64,000 bases of DNA from Edaphocola aurantiacus (lineage in GTDB: Bacteria > Bacteroidota > Bacteroidia > Chitinophagales > Chitinophagaceae). Below are positions 18,003-28,200 of this stretch, piece by piece (position 1 is the first letter of the stretch; each line of letters starts with the position of its first letter). A program made the translations under genes and the position numbers. Location of the stretch: the NCBI RefSeq assembly GCF_019797745.1, contig NZ_VOSI01000003.1, positions 186,001 through 250,000 on the forward strand, in the 5' to 3' direction. The notes below the pieces were generated by a model. The model was not told the origin of the DNA. It saw only the letters and a list, made by a program, of their open reading frames with translations, and ran no database searches.

Positions 18003-18800
18003 ATGGACATACAAGTAAAGGGCAAGCGTGCCCTGGTCACCGGATCAAGTTCCGGTTTAGGCGAAGCCATTGCTAAAATGCTCGCCGGCGAAGGGGCCAT
18101 GGTTATTATACATGGACGTAATCGTAAAAGGGCCGAAGAAGTTGCCGCCGAAATTATAGCCTCCGGCGGATCGGCAGAGGTTGCCATAGGAGACCTTTCT
18201 ACAAATGAAGGAGCGGATGCAGTAGCCGCCGCAGCGTTGAGGTCAGGGCCGGTGGATATTCTGATTAATAATGCCGGAGCAACATCGCATCAGTCATGGG
18301 GTGAAGCAAGTGCCGAAGACTGGCTGGATCTGTATAATACCAATGTGGTTTCTTATGTGCGCATGGTACAGCGGATTGTTCCGCAGATGAAACTGCTCGG
18401 ATGGGGCAGGGTCATACACATCGGTGGCGGACTGGGCATACAACCGATTAAAGAACAACCGCATTATAATGCAACGCTGGCGGCGCGTCATAATATGTCT
18501 GTATCACTGGCCAGGCAGCTTAAAGAAACCGGCATCACGTCCAATGTGGTATCTCCGGGCGCCATCATCAACCCTATGGTGGAGCAATGGCTGGAGCAGG
18601 CTGCACCGAAATTCGGATGGGGTAGTGATCCGGAGGAAATCAGGTATAAAGCAGTACAGGAGCTCATTCCCAATGATACCGGCAGATTCGGAACATCTGA
18701 AGAAATTGCAGGCGCCGTAGCTTATCTCTGCAGCCGTTATGCTGATTATATCAGCGGTGCGGTATTAAGGGTCGATGGAGGTACGATTCGTTGTCTGTAA
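18003..18800 (+). CDS. Short-chain dehydrogenase/reductase
   Basis: A 265-residue SDR. The cofactor motif is TGSSSGLGEAIA (residues 13-24), the second motif is LINNAGA, and the C-terminus carries the typical YISGAVLRVDGG. At the catalytic YxxxK position I read HYNATLAARH: tyrosine is present, but arginine stands where lysine is expected, which is unusual and could affect activity. It starts 19 bases after the AraC gene and ends before a hairpin terminator. Confidence 0.85.
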   Translation: MDIQVKGKRALVTGSSSGLGEAIAKMLAGEGAMVIIHGRNRKRAEEVAAEIIASGGSAEVAIGDLSTNEGADAVAAAALRSGPVDILINNAGATSHQSWGEASAEDWLDLYNTNVVSYVRMVQRIVPQMKLLGWGRVIHIGGGLGIQPIKEQPHYNATLAARHNMSVSLARQLKETGITSNVVSPGAIINPMVEQWLEQAAPKFGWGSDPEEIRYKAVQELIPNDTGRFGTSEEIAGAVAYLCSRYADYISGAVLRVDGGTIRCL

Positions 18801-18818
18801 GACAAAATGAATACCATA

Positions 18819-18850
18819 AACAGCGATTTGACAAATCGCTGTTCCCTTAT
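18819..18850 (+). terminator. Terminator of the ALDH-AraC-SDR cluster
   Basis: Perfect 11-bp arms AACAGCGATTT and AAATCGCTGTT with a GAC loop, followed by CCCTTATTT. Confidence 0.65.
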
Positions 18851-18909
18851 TTATGTATGGTAGCAGTGAATGCTGTTAAGGCAACTGCCTGTTACTTTAG
18901 TATTTTTTG

Positions 18910-18917
18910 TACATTTG
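18910..18917 (+). promoter_or_regulatory. Promoter -7 box upstream of the Cfr-like gene
   Basis: TACATTTG fits TAnnTTTG. It is the nearest clear promoter box upstream of the radical SAM methylase, about 440 bases before its preferred start. Confidence 0.5.
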
Positions 18918-19355
18918 CATTCTTCAAACAAAATATAATAAGCATGTAAAATATAATTTCTTTCTGGCGAATAAAGACAGTGCTACATTCCGGCACGAAC
19001 TTTATGAACGTTTATGGATAGAAGTTATGCTTATTGTACAAGTCCTTTCCAATATACAGCCCAACAAAGATTTACGGTTTCAATACATATACCTGGTGTG
19101 ACACACAACCAGGGTATAGTCTTGTTGTAACAAGTACCGGACACTTCTTTTGGCTGAATATTATTCTGCGACGGTTTTCCTGCTTTCATGCGTGCGTACA
19201 TTTTTATGTAAGCGTATTTATGTTTAGGCCACATGGGCACTATCCCTGACGATTCTTTATTGCCGCAAATCCAAACGAAACACTGCTTTAAAATCATGGA
19301 GCAGCAATATCTGATCAGGTTTTCTGAAAACAGGAGCTTAAATACAATATGCAAA
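18918..19355 (+). other. Long untranslated leader of the Cfr-like gene
   Basis: About 440 bases without a supported gene. They include a hairpin near 19090-19125 (ATACCTGGT pairing with ACCAGGGTAT around a GTGACACACA loop region) and a small palindrome CTTGTTGTAACAAG just after it. A short frame at 18907-19101 starts inside the promoter box and is not convincing. Either a regulatory leader or a decayed gene would explain this stretch. Confidence 0.35.
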
Positions 19356-20429
19356 ATGAATATCACCAGCTTACCCAGTCCGCCAAGTGGCGGCATATTA
19401 GAACATATACAGTCATTTCTGACCAGTAAGGATATACCCTCGTACCGTTTCAGGCAGCTGGTACACGCTTTACAGCAGGGTAGCGTAAACTTTGAAGATG
19501 TAAAAGAGCTACCTAAGCCCTTGCGGGAGCAGTTGGTATCCCGATTCGGCATTACACCGCTGCCACTGACTATAGTGGAAAGCCATGCGTCAAAGCAGGT
19601 AGAGAAAATACTGTTTGAAACCAGGTCGAAAGCAAAAATAGAAACCGTCCTGTCTCACTACCGCAGCGGATGGACCTCCATGTGTATCTCTTCCCAGTCC
19701 GGATGCGGCCTGGGCTGTAGTTTCTGTGCTACTGCCGCAATGGGGCTGATGAGAAATCTTACGGCTGACGAAATCTGCGCACAGGTATTTCATTCGCACT
19801 GGCAAAGGAAATTGCCCGACAGTATCGCTTTTATGGGAATGGGAGAGGCCCTGGCCAATCCTAATATATTTACTGCCATCAAAGCCTTTACCACAAAAGG
19901 TTACGGAGGCCTTTCTCAAAGAAGGATTACCGTGTCTACGGTTGGTTTTGCACCTCATCTGGAGCGGCTGGTCCATGAGTTTCCTAATGTAACCATTACC
20001 TTATCGGTACATTCACCATTCCCTGAACAGCGGGCAGAACTCATTCCATTGGAAACTAAATTTCCCCTGGCAGATAATCTTGCAGTCCTGGATCAATATG
20101 TGCGCACATACAACCGCAAGGTATACCTCGCTTACCTGCTGATCAAAGATCTCAATGATACAGAGGAGCACTTGGATGCGCTGGTGGCTATGGTGAAGGC
20201 ACAGTACCGGCCTGAGTTGTACCACATCAGTGTGATCCGGTATAACCAGGCATTTGGTGCCAATGCCGCTTATCAGCAACCAACTGCAGAAAAGGTTTCC
20301 ATGTTTGTCGCGCAATTACAATCCCGCGGCATACATGCTACCAGAAGAACACAGTTTGGGTCCGGCATAGAAGCCGCCTGCGGACAGCTGCATGCAACTC
20401 ATGAACAGAAGAAGAATCGTAGTAAATAA
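19356..20429 (+). CDS. Cfr-like radical SAM 23S rRNA methyltransferase
   Basis: RlmN and Cfr methylate A2503 of 23S rRNA at C2 and C8. From the ATG at 19356 the protein has 357 residues (S. aureus Cfr has 349). The Fe-S cysteines are C117, C121 and C124 (CGLGCSFCAT); the mechanistic cysteines are C110 (MCISSQ) and C342 (AACGQL). Several stretches follow Cfr rather than RlmN: MGMGEALAN (RlmN has GEPL), SVHSPFPEQRAELIP, YLAYLLIKDLND and ELYHISVIRYN. The residue after CAT is alanine, where both families normally have glycine. Longer starts at 19233 and 19296 exist. The gene stands alone. Antibiotic-resistance activity is an inference. Confidence 0.8.
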   Translation: MNITSLPSPPSGGILEHIQSFLTSKDIPSYRFRQLVHALQQGSVNFEDVKELPKPLREQLVSRFGITPLPLTIVESHASKQVEKILFETRSKAKIETVLSHYRSGWTSMCISSQSGCGLGCSFCATAAMGLMRNLTADEICAQVFHSHWQRKLPDSIAFMGMGEALANPNIFTAIKAFTTKGYGGLSQRRITVSTVGFAPHLERLVHEFPNVTITLSVHSPFPEQRAELIPLETKFPLADNLAVLDQYVRTYNRKVYLAYLLIKDLNDTEEHLDALVAMVKAQYRPELYHISVIRYNQAFGANAAYQQPTAEKVSMFVAQLQSRGIHATRRTQFGSGIEAACGQLHATHEQKKNRSK

Positions 20430-20438
20430 CCGCTGTAT

Positions 20439-20476
20439 ACAATGAGAGCACATCTTTTGGTGTGCTTTCATTTTTA
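20439..20476 (+). terminator. Terminator of the Cfr-like gene
   Basis: The arms ATGAGAGCACA and TGTGCTTTCAT (one G-T pair) surround a short loop and are followed by a T run. Confidence 0.65.
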
Positions 20477-20644
20477 AAAAATAACTGACTATCCTCATGT
20501 AGTCTACTATTTTCTCCGTCCTTTTGTCTAGCAACAAAAGGACCAAAAATGCCTTTGTTTTCATCAAGGCAAAAGGTAGCAATAGATATAAATAAACTAT
20601 TTAAATCATAATATTAGTTTTTGTTTCCTTTAAGCGGATACTCA
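20477..20644 (-). repeat. Dispersed MITE-like repeat, copy 2 (internally deleted)
   Basis: Read on the minus strand it starts GAGTATCCGCTTAAAGGAAA at 20643, continues to ACCTTTTGCCTTGATG, then jumps directly to AAAACAAAGGCATTTTTGG. Relative to copy 1 about 310 internal bases are missing; the joint lies in a short CTTGATG/TTGATGAAAAC homology. The other terminal repeat is absent. Confidence 0.75.
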
Positions 20645-20890
20645 ATTAAAAATATTCTGGTGATGCCTCAGGTTGAATTTATTTACATATATCTATTCAC
20701 AAATGTTTCAAAAGCCCATATTAACGGCAGTTAAGTCATGTCATTTTTTAAATCATTTTATTTGGAATTAATGTTGGTTTGATTATTTTGTGCATCGTTC
20801 AATAAAATCACTATCCGGTGAGATTTTGTTTTTTTTGACGCATTTTTCTTCACTCTATATAAATTTAAAACGACCAAAAAACAACCCATT

Positions 20891-22498
20891 ATGAACAAAT
20901 TTTTAAAAGCGGCCTCTTTGCTTGCACTTCCTTTATGCATTGGTGCTACTGCTGCACAGGCACAGACATTTGTACCGCCAAATGCTTATGAACATGTATT
21001 CAACGGCAACATTGTTAGTCAGTCAGATGAGGCATCCTGCTATTCCTTCAGAAATGTATATGGTACTACCGCATGGGGAGAGGTAGATGTATATCTTGCC
21101 GGATGGGGTATCGGGCTGAGTGAGGTTACAGTACAGTTTACCAAACCAAGCGATCCTTCCAATGTTGTGTATCATGAAACATTCCGTTACGATGATGCTT
21201 CTTCTTTCCAGGTAGGGGCCGTGTATAATGCAGCTACAGGCAACACACAGATCCTGGTGGCTTATGAGTGGGCAGGTTATAAAATTGACGTGTATGATAT
21301 TACATCATCTCCTACAAATCCGGTAGTATATAATACTACCATCCCTATTACCTCTACACTTGGTTATTTCGGACACCGCATTCGCCTGGATGCGCAAAGT
21401 ACTGACTTGCGCAAAGCAGCAGTTGTTTATGAAGATCCGTTTAGCCCTGGTGGTGGTGGTATCTTTGCTAAAGCTTGTCTGGATGGTAACTGGAGTAGTC
21501 CTGTTTTCCTGAGTGGTACTAACGGAGAAATCGGACCGGATCTGGCTCTGACAGAGATCGGCGGAGATACTTATGTTCGTTTTGTACACCAGAATGCTGC
21601 AGGTACGCAAATCAATTCCAGCATTATTGATTTTACCACTCTGTACGGTTCTACAGGTTTTGTTACGCCTTCCTTTGCTGATGTTCATTATCCGATTAAT
21701 GGTATAGGTTCTAAGATTGTACTGGATTGTAAAGATGCCGATGATTCTAAGAACTGGGCCTATACTTTTGCAGATCAGACGCATGACAATGTAATTGTTC
21801 GTTATGATTACTACGGAACTACCGGTGATGTGAGTGTTAACTCCGGTGTCCTGGGCAATGCACCTCTTTCGGGATACAATGTTTACTCTCCGACTTTACA
21901 CTATGGTGGCGGACGCTCTGGTAATGATGATATAACTGTGGGTTGGTATGCTACCAATAGCGGCTATAATGGCTATCTGGCCCTGGAAATGAAACCAGAT
22001 GGAACTGGCATAGTTGGCTACCCGGATTATTGGGAACTGCCGAACGGATCTACTTCTGCTCCATACTCCAATCTGCCTAATACGGGTATTGCGTTCAGCA
22101 AATCTGATATAGACCTGACTCCGGATTTCATGTATGCAGTTTATTATAATCGTGATGCGAGCAGCACTTACCTGGACGAGTTGCACCATGCCTTCCATAA
22201 ATGGGGTAATGTAGTGTTTAAAAACAATGTTACTTTAGATTTAGGAACAAGTACCGTATATCCTAACCCATTCTCTGATGTGCTGAGCACTACAGCAACG
22301 CTGAAAGCGCCTGGAACAGTACGCCTGGAGCTGGTAGATATTACTGGTCGCACAGTAGCACAACAGGAAACCAAGGCTGATAAAGGAACCTGGCCTATGC
22401 AACTCAGCGGATTGCAGAATGTAATTGCCGGAACTTATTTCCTCAATACCATTGTAGATGGTCAGCGTGTGAATACAAGAACGGTTATCAAGAAATAA
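20891..22498 (+). CDS. T9SS type A sorting domain-containing secreted protein
   Basis: A 535-residue exported protein. A signal peptide (MNKFLKAASLLALPLCIGAT, cleavage near AQAQ) is followed by a beta-rich body of about 400 residues without a domain I can name, and a C-terminal sorting domain from about residue 455 (TVYPNPFSDVLS through AGTYFLNTIVDG to a basic end). It should be exported by the Sec and T9SS routes and be surface-attached or released. It is monocistronic with its own terminator. Confidence 0.85.
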   Translation: MNKFLKAASLLALPLCIGATAAQAQTFVPPNAYEHVFNGNIVSQSDEASCYSFRNVYGTTAWGEVDVYLAGWGIGLSEVTVQFTKPSDPSNVVYHETFRYDDASSFQVGAVYNAATGNTQILVAYEWAGYKIDVYDITSSPTNPVVYNTTIPITSTLGYFGHRIRLDAQSTDLRKAAVVYEDPFSPGGGGIFAKACLDGNWSSPVFLSGTNGEIGPDLALTEIGGDTYVRFVHQNAAGTQINSSIIDFTTLYGSTGFVTPSFADVHYPINGIGSKIVLDCKDADDSKNWAYTFADQTHDNVIVRYDYYGTTGDVSVNSGVLGNAPLSGYNVYSPTLHYGGGRSGNDDITVGWYATNSGYNGYLALEMKPDGTGIVGYPDYWELPNGSTSAPYSNLPNTGIAFSKSDIDLTPDFMYAVYYNRDASSTYLDELHHAFHKWGNVVFKNNVTLDLGTSTVYPNPFSDVLSTTATLKAPGTVRLELVDITGRTVAQQETKADKGTWPMQLSGLQNVIAGTYFLNTIVDGQRVNTRTVIKK

Positions 22499-22536
22499 AA
22501 CCGAAGGATACACTATTTAAGTAGTGCCTTAATTAT

Positions 22537-22570
22537 AAAAGGGGACATGTAATACATGGCCCCTTTTTAT
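22537..22570 (+). terminator. Terminator of the T9SS protein gene
   Basis: AAAAGGGG-ACATGT and ACATG-GCCCCTTTT arms with an AAT loop and one internal mismatch, followed by TATTTT. Confidence 0.75.
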
Positions 22571-22574
22571 TTTA

Positions 22575-23057
22575 TATGCCTATTCGCATGTAGGCAACTA
22601 TTTTATTCGTCCTTTTTTGCCACACAAGAAAACCAAATGCACCTGTTTTTATTAAGGTGATTGCAAAGCACCGCCATTTTCTGTTATTGCGTGCTTGTGG
22701 ATGGTTACCCTTTGAGTACATAAGGGTACGATGCCTTCTGCTGCTGTGGTTCCCATGGTGCAAGCCAAAATGGCTATCGCTTTGATGAAAACAATAAGCG
22801 ATCCGTACAGAACAGATCGCTCGAAAGGCCTTATAAATCCGGCGTTCATAAAATCATTGGCTCGGTCGATCAAGTCGGAAACCACTGTCTGAGCGTAGCG
22901 AGTCTGGTTTGCGACCGACCGACACATTGATTTTTAGCCAGGGATTTATACAGCCTTGATTTTTTGGCGGTACCTTTTGCATCAAGGCAAAAGGTAGTAA
23001 TAATGACAAATGGAGGCTAAAGAATAATGTAAATCCTTATTTCCTAAAGAGTATACT
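22575..23057 (-). repeat. Dispersed MITE-like repeat, copy 3 (nearly full length)
   Basis: Read on the minus strand it begins GAGTATACTCTTTAGGAAAT at 23056 and runs through the same interior as copy 1 (shared stretches include the sequence encoding SDLIDRANDF in one frame), ending near GTTGCCTACATGCGAATAGG. It is inverted relative to copy 1 and lacks the second terminal repeat. The segment near 22690-22760 differs from copy 1. Confidence 0.75.
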
Positions 23058-23103
23058 CCGTTTATTTTACTGTCGCCATATGAAAGACAGAATCCGGTAC
23101 AAC

Positions 23104-24597
23104 TTATTGCTTCATTTCTATATCAATAATACGCTGGCCATCTGCTCCAAGGTATTTCCTGATCAGTGGTGCATATAGTTGTGCACCATTATCACCGTTG
23201 GTAAAAATCAGTAATCCCTTTTGTATTTTGGGTAAAAGAAATACAATTGTACGCACACCATCATCCGATCCGCCATGTGATAAGGCATAATTTCCGTTGC
23301 CGAGATCATAGATTTCAAATCCAAGGCCAAAGTGCTTTCCTTTTTCACTGGCCACCTGCGGGGTGCTCATTTCCTTAAACACAGTACTGCTCAGTCCTGA
23401 TCCGTTCAGTACACTGACCAGGAAGGTACCATAATCCTCAATGCTTGTCGTCAGGTCATCTGCCGCATTAGGTGTATTGTTTTTGGTGATGTTGTAGGCC
23501 TTCCCATTTGCATCATATCCTATAGCCAGCCGGGCAGTATCTATCGATTCGCTCCAGGTATAACGGGTGTCTTTCAGTTTTAATGGAGTAAAAATCTGCT
23601 CACTGGCCAGTTGCTGCAGCGATTTGCCAAACTTCTTTTCCAGGGCTCTTCTCAGGTATTCAAATCCCTCTCCGGAATACTGGTATCTGGTTCCTGGATC
23701 AAATGCAAATTTCAGTTTCTTATCCTCATTATTCCAGCGCCAGTTTGAAAAGCCTGTCTGGTGGCTAAGTACAAATCTTGTAGTCAGCAACTTCGCCCTG
23801 GGATCTGTGGCAATATCAGGATCGGTCCAGTACCTGGTCAGCGGCTCATCCAGACTCCATTTTCCCGAACTCACCAGTTTTAAGGCAACCAATGCCGTAA
23901 CCGGTTTGGTCAGAGAGGCAACATTAAATATAGTGTTATATGGTGCTGCATTTCCTGTCGCTCGCGCGCCGAAAACTTTTATCTGCTGTAGTTTTCCATG
24001 TTCAATAATGCCGATTCCAAGTGCCGGAACCTTATTGTCCTGTAGCCATTTTTCTATTTCTGAATCCTGATCCGGGAGTGCATCATCTGTAATTACGGCT
24101 TCGCGTACATGCTCAAAGCTATATGATTTAGCCAGCTTCCATACGCCATTTTCCAAAAGCCAGAGATGAGAAAATCGTGCAGAACCCCCAATGCTTTCCG
24201 GTTGGCCTTTTTGCTGCTCATAAAATTGGTGCACACCATTCTGGATAGCGCCATATACAGCACCAGGGTTTCCGGGATTATATAATGCAAATATCTCTGT
24301 ACTTCCTGCTAAGAGCTTCCTTCTGGCCTGGTACTGTTCCGTATCCTTGCACAGACCTGTTCTGAGATCCAATAAGAATTTTTTCCGGTCTGCAATGCCA
24401 TTTTTGTCATGATAGAATTCAAATTTATCACTCAGTAATTGTTCAAACTGTGTAATGTCGCAATGGTTGAACCCGACATCGAAGAGCAGGCTATCTCTCG
24501 ATAAAATTGTTTTATACAGTGCCGTGTTTTTGTCTACCTGTGCAAATACGGAGCAGGTAAGCAGGAGCGAACAAAAGGTAATAAGAATTTTTTTCAT
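23104..24597 (-). CDS. Serine hydrolase (beta-lactamase fold) with N-terminal NTF2-like domain
   Basis: A 497-residue exported protein. After a signal peptide (MKKILITFCSLLLTCSVFAQ), residues 25-155 resemble a DUF4440/NTF2-like domain (FDVGFNHCDITQFEQLLSDK, LWLLENGVWKLAKSYS). Residues 180-490 are a class C beta-lactamase-like serine hydrolase: SLTK nucleophile motif in NVASLTKPV, a tyrosine motif in YQYSGEGF, and HGG near the C-terminus (SHGGSDDG). Such enzymes are usually esterases or D-aminopeptidases rather than true lactamases. I chose the ATG at 24597 because it starts the signal peptide. Confidence 0.85.
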   Translation of the reverse strand: MKKILITFCSLLLTCSVFAQVDKNTALYKTILSRDSLLFDVGFNHCDITQFEQLLSDKFEFYHDKNGIADRKKFLLDLRTGLCKDTEQYQARRKLLAGSTEIFALYNPGNPGAVYGAIQNGVHQFYEQQKGQPESIGGSARFSHLWLLENGVWKLAKSYSFEHVREAVITDDALPDQDSEIEKWLQDNKVPALGIGIIEHGKLQQIKVFGARATGNAAPYNTIFNVASLTKPVTALVALKLVSSGKWSLDEPLTRYWTDPDIATDPRAKLLTTRFVLSHQTGFSNWRWNNEDKKLKFAFDPGTRYQYSGEGFEYLRRALEKKFGKSLQQLASEQIFTPLKLKDTRYTWSESIDTARLAIGYDANGKAYNITKNNTPNAADDLTTSIEDYGTFLVSVLNGSGLSSTVFKEMSTPQVASEKGKHFGLGFEIYDLGNGNYALSHGGSDDGVRTIVFLLPKIQKGLLIFTNGDNGAQLYAPLIRKYLGADGQRIIDIEMKQ

Positions 24598-24806
24598 GCT
24601 GATATTTTGTAACAGGGCTAAGATAAAGCAAGCAACGGTTTGCCGGATAAATGTAATCAAATTTTGAGATAGTGACAGATCGCAATTGCTGCACGCCAGA
24701 AATATTGCTGTAGTGCTTTTTCGGCTCCTAATGCTGCTGCCGGAGACTCCTTATCAAGTTGATGATAGACCCGAATTTTTGCAATAGCATTGCATTCGTT
24801 TTTTCC

Positions 24807-24814
24807 TATATTTG
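24807..24814 (+). promoter_or_regulatory. Promoter -7 box abutting the DUF6660-like gene
   Basis: TATATTTG fits TAnnTTTG and ends only 7 bases before the ATG at 24822. Transcription would start at or next to the start codon, so the message may be leaderless. Confidence 0.55.
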
Positions 24815-24821
24815 TATCCTT

Positions 24822-25157
24822 ATGTATTGGTTAAAGGTCATATGGGCTATCTATCTCGTGGTACTGTCATTCGTACCCTGCAGCGATGCAGTGAATCGCT
24901 GTGCAGATAGTGCTGATACATATAAGATCAGTTTAACTACTGAACATGACCACCAGGAAGACAGTGACGATAACTGTACTCCTTTTTGTCATTGCACCTG
25001 TTGCAGCATCAGTATTACCCTTACCGATAACAGGCTGGTCTCCTTATTTGAAAGGACACTTCCTGATTTTGCTACCCCAAAGGTCTTTATCAAAGATCAC
25101 TTCCTGCCCTCCGGTTACTTCGGAAATATATGGCAACCGCCAAGATTAACTGCATAA
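24822..25157 (+). CDS. Small Cys/His-rich membrane-associated protein, DUF6660-like
   Basis: A 111-residue protein with an N-terminal hydrophobic segment (VIWAIYLVVLSFVPC) and a His/Cys-rich region (EHDHQEDSDDNC, then FCHCTCC) suited to metal binding. In Bacteroidota, proteins of this kind commonly precede CzcA-type efflux genes. The pump gene begins within about 140 bases, so a role in sensing or delivering the exported metal is plausible. The family name is recalled from context and is less certain than the metal link. Confidence 0.7.
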   Translation: MYWLKVIWAIYLVVLSFVPCSDAVNRCADSADTYKISLTTEHDHQEDSDDNCTPFCHCTCCSISITLTDNRLVSLFERTLPDFATPKVFIKDHFLPSGYFGNIWQPPRLTA

Positions 25158-25295
25158 CATTATTATTTAAGGCATTTCGTTTGTACAGGCTCTATTGAGA
25201 TAATAGTACCTGGCTTCGTGTATCCTTATCATTTTGCTTATTGTGCCCCGCACAGTAAGCCGGTATTTATTGTTAAGCAATTAATCAAATACATT

Positions 25296-28200
25296 GTGTT
25301 AGATCGTGTCATAAAATTCAGTATCAAAAACAAGATCATCATTGGTGTGATGACTTTACTGCTCATTATATGGGGCTTGTGGAGCGCTACAAAACTACCT
25401 ATTGATGCGGTACCTGATATTACCAATAACCAGGTACAGATCCTCACCACCAGTCCTACGCTGGCAGGGCAGGAGGTAGAACAATTGGTCACCTTTCCCA
25501 TAGAGCAAAGCATAGCAACTGTGCCCGGAATTGAAGAAACCAGGAGTATTTCCCGTTTCGGACTTTCGGTGATCACAGTGGTATTCAAAGAAAACGTAGA
25601 CATATATTTCGCCCGGCAACTGATCAATGAGCGCCTTAAAGAAGCCGTCGACCAGATACCGAAAGGAGCGGGTACCCCAGAACTGGCCCCGGTCAGCACT
25701 GGCCTTGGTGAGGTATACCAGTACATTATACATCCAAAGAAAGGCAGCGAACAGAAGTACGATCCCAAAGACCTGCGTACGATGCAGGACTGGATCGTGG
25801 CCCGGCAGTTGTACGGCACACCTGGTATCGCAGAAGTGAACAGCTTCGGCGGAGAGTTGAAACAATATGAAGTAGCCGTAAACCCGGACCGGCTCCGGGC
25901 CATGGGGGTAAGCGTACCTGAAGTATTTACCGCCCTGGAAAAAAATAACCAGAATACCGGCGGAGCTTATATAGATAAAAAGCCCAATGCCTATTTCATC
26001 CGTGGCATAGGTCTGGCCACCTCTCTGGACGATGTCCGGAATATTGCCGTGAAGACGACCGGAGCAGTACCCGTGTTTATCAAAGATGTGGCAGAGGTAC
26101 GCTTTGGCCATGCTGTGCGTTATGGTGCACTGACCTATAATGGTGAAGTAGATGCAGTAGGAGGCGTTGTGATGATGCTTAAAGGAGAGAACAGCAATGA
26201 AGTGGTGAAGCGTATTAAAGCGAAACTAGCCACTATTCAGCATTCTCTGCCCGATGATGTAGTGATAGAGGCCTACCTCGATCGTACGGACCTTGTGGGC
26301 AGAGCAATCGGAACAGTAGAAAAAAACCTGATAGAAGGAGCATTGATCGTGATTTTTGTCCTGGTACTATTCCTCGGCAACTTCCGTGCAGGACTCATTG
26401 TAGCATCTGCTATCCCACTGGCTATGCTTTTTGCATTGGGCATGATGAACGTCTTCGGTGTCAGTGCTAACCTGATGAGCCTTGGTGCGATTGATTTCGG
26501 TTTGATTGTAGACGGTGCCGTTATCATCGTAGAAGCCACCATGCATCACCTGGGGCTGCGCAAATCGGTACGCAGATTAAGTCAGCAGGAAATGGATGAC
26601 GAAGTGTTTGTATCTGCCTCACGCATCCGCACCAGCGCTGCATTCGGAGAGATCATTATCCTGATCGTATACATTCCCATTCTTACATTGGTTGGGGTAG
26701 AAGGCAAGATGTTTCGCCCTATGGCGCAGACCGTAGGCTTCGCCATCTTCGGTGCATTGATCTTATCGCTGACCTACATCCCCATGATGTGTGCCTTGTT
26801 CTTATCTAAAAACATAAGCCATAAACGCAACTTCAGCGACCGGATGATGGATTGGTTGCAGCGCATCTATCAGCCTTTGTTGCAAAAGGCCATAAAAATT
26901 AAATATACCATTGTCGGTATTGCAGTCGGACTGTTTGCCTTGTCTGTATTCTTTTTCAGTCGCATGGGCGGAGAGTTTATACCGCAGTTGCAGGAAGGTG
27001 ATTATGCCTTTCACTGTATTCTGCCGCAGGGAAGTTCGCTGAGCCAGAGTATAGAAACTTCCATGCAGGCATCGCGGATCATCAAACAATTTGATGAAGT
27101 GAAAATGGTAGTAGGTAAGACAGGTGCCGCGGAAGTGCCTACGGATCCTATGCCACCCGAAGCCACCGACCTGATCATTGTATTGAAGCCCCAGGCAGCA
27201 TGGAAGTCGGGTCGTAGTTACGAGGAATTGTCCGATGAAATCATGGAAAAACTGGAAGTGATCCCCGGCGTATTCTTTGAGCAGAACCAGCCGATACAGA
27301 TGCGTTTTAATGAACTCATGACCGGAATCCGGCAGGATGTGGCAGTTAAGATATTCGGTGAAAATATAGATACGTTATCCGCTTATGCCAAAAAGGTAAG
27401 TGCCGTCATTCAGACCGTAGAAGGGGCAACCGCACCTCAGATTGAAAGGGTGAGTGGCTTGCCGCAGATCAATATTGAATATGATCGTACACGCATTGCG
27501 AATTACGGGCTGACCATACAAGATGTCAATGATGTAGTAAGTACTGCATTTGCGGGCAAAAGTGCAGGACAGATCTATGAAAATGAGCGCCGCTTTGACC
27601 TGGTCGTAAGGCTGGACAGTGCCCATCGCAGCAGTATAGAAGATGTCAGTAACCTCATGATCCCGACCAGCACCGGGGTACAGGTACCGCTTGCACAGGT
27701 TGCTACTATCAGGTATAAACTGGGTCCGGCACAGATCAGCCGCGAAGCGGGTAAGCGCCGTATTGTGATCGGTTTTAATGTTTCGGGAAGAGATGTACAA
27801 AGTGTGGTAAATGATATCCAGCAACAATTGGGAGCAAAGGTAAAACTGCCCTCCGGTTACTACTTTACCTATGGCGGTCAGTTTGAAAATCTTCGCGAAG
27901 CCAGTGGTCGCCTCATGATCGCAGTGCCCGTATCGCTGCTGCTGATCTTTATGCTGCTGTATTTTACCTTTAATTCGCTGAAGCAGGCAAGCCTTATTTT
28001 TACGGCTATTCCGATGAGCGCCATTGGTGGTGTGTTTGCGCTGATGTTGCGTGGAATGCCTTTTAGTATCAGTGCGGGTATTGGTTTTATCGCCTTATTC
28101 GGAGTCGCAGTACTGAATGGAATTGTGCTGATAGGTACCTTTAATCAGCTCAGAAAAGATGGCATGGAAGATGTTCATGAACGTGTGAAAGCAGGAACCG

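Noticed and set aside
18907-19101. 64-residue frame upstream of the Cfr-like gene
   Set aside because: Its TTG start is at the promoter box and there is no family resemblance.
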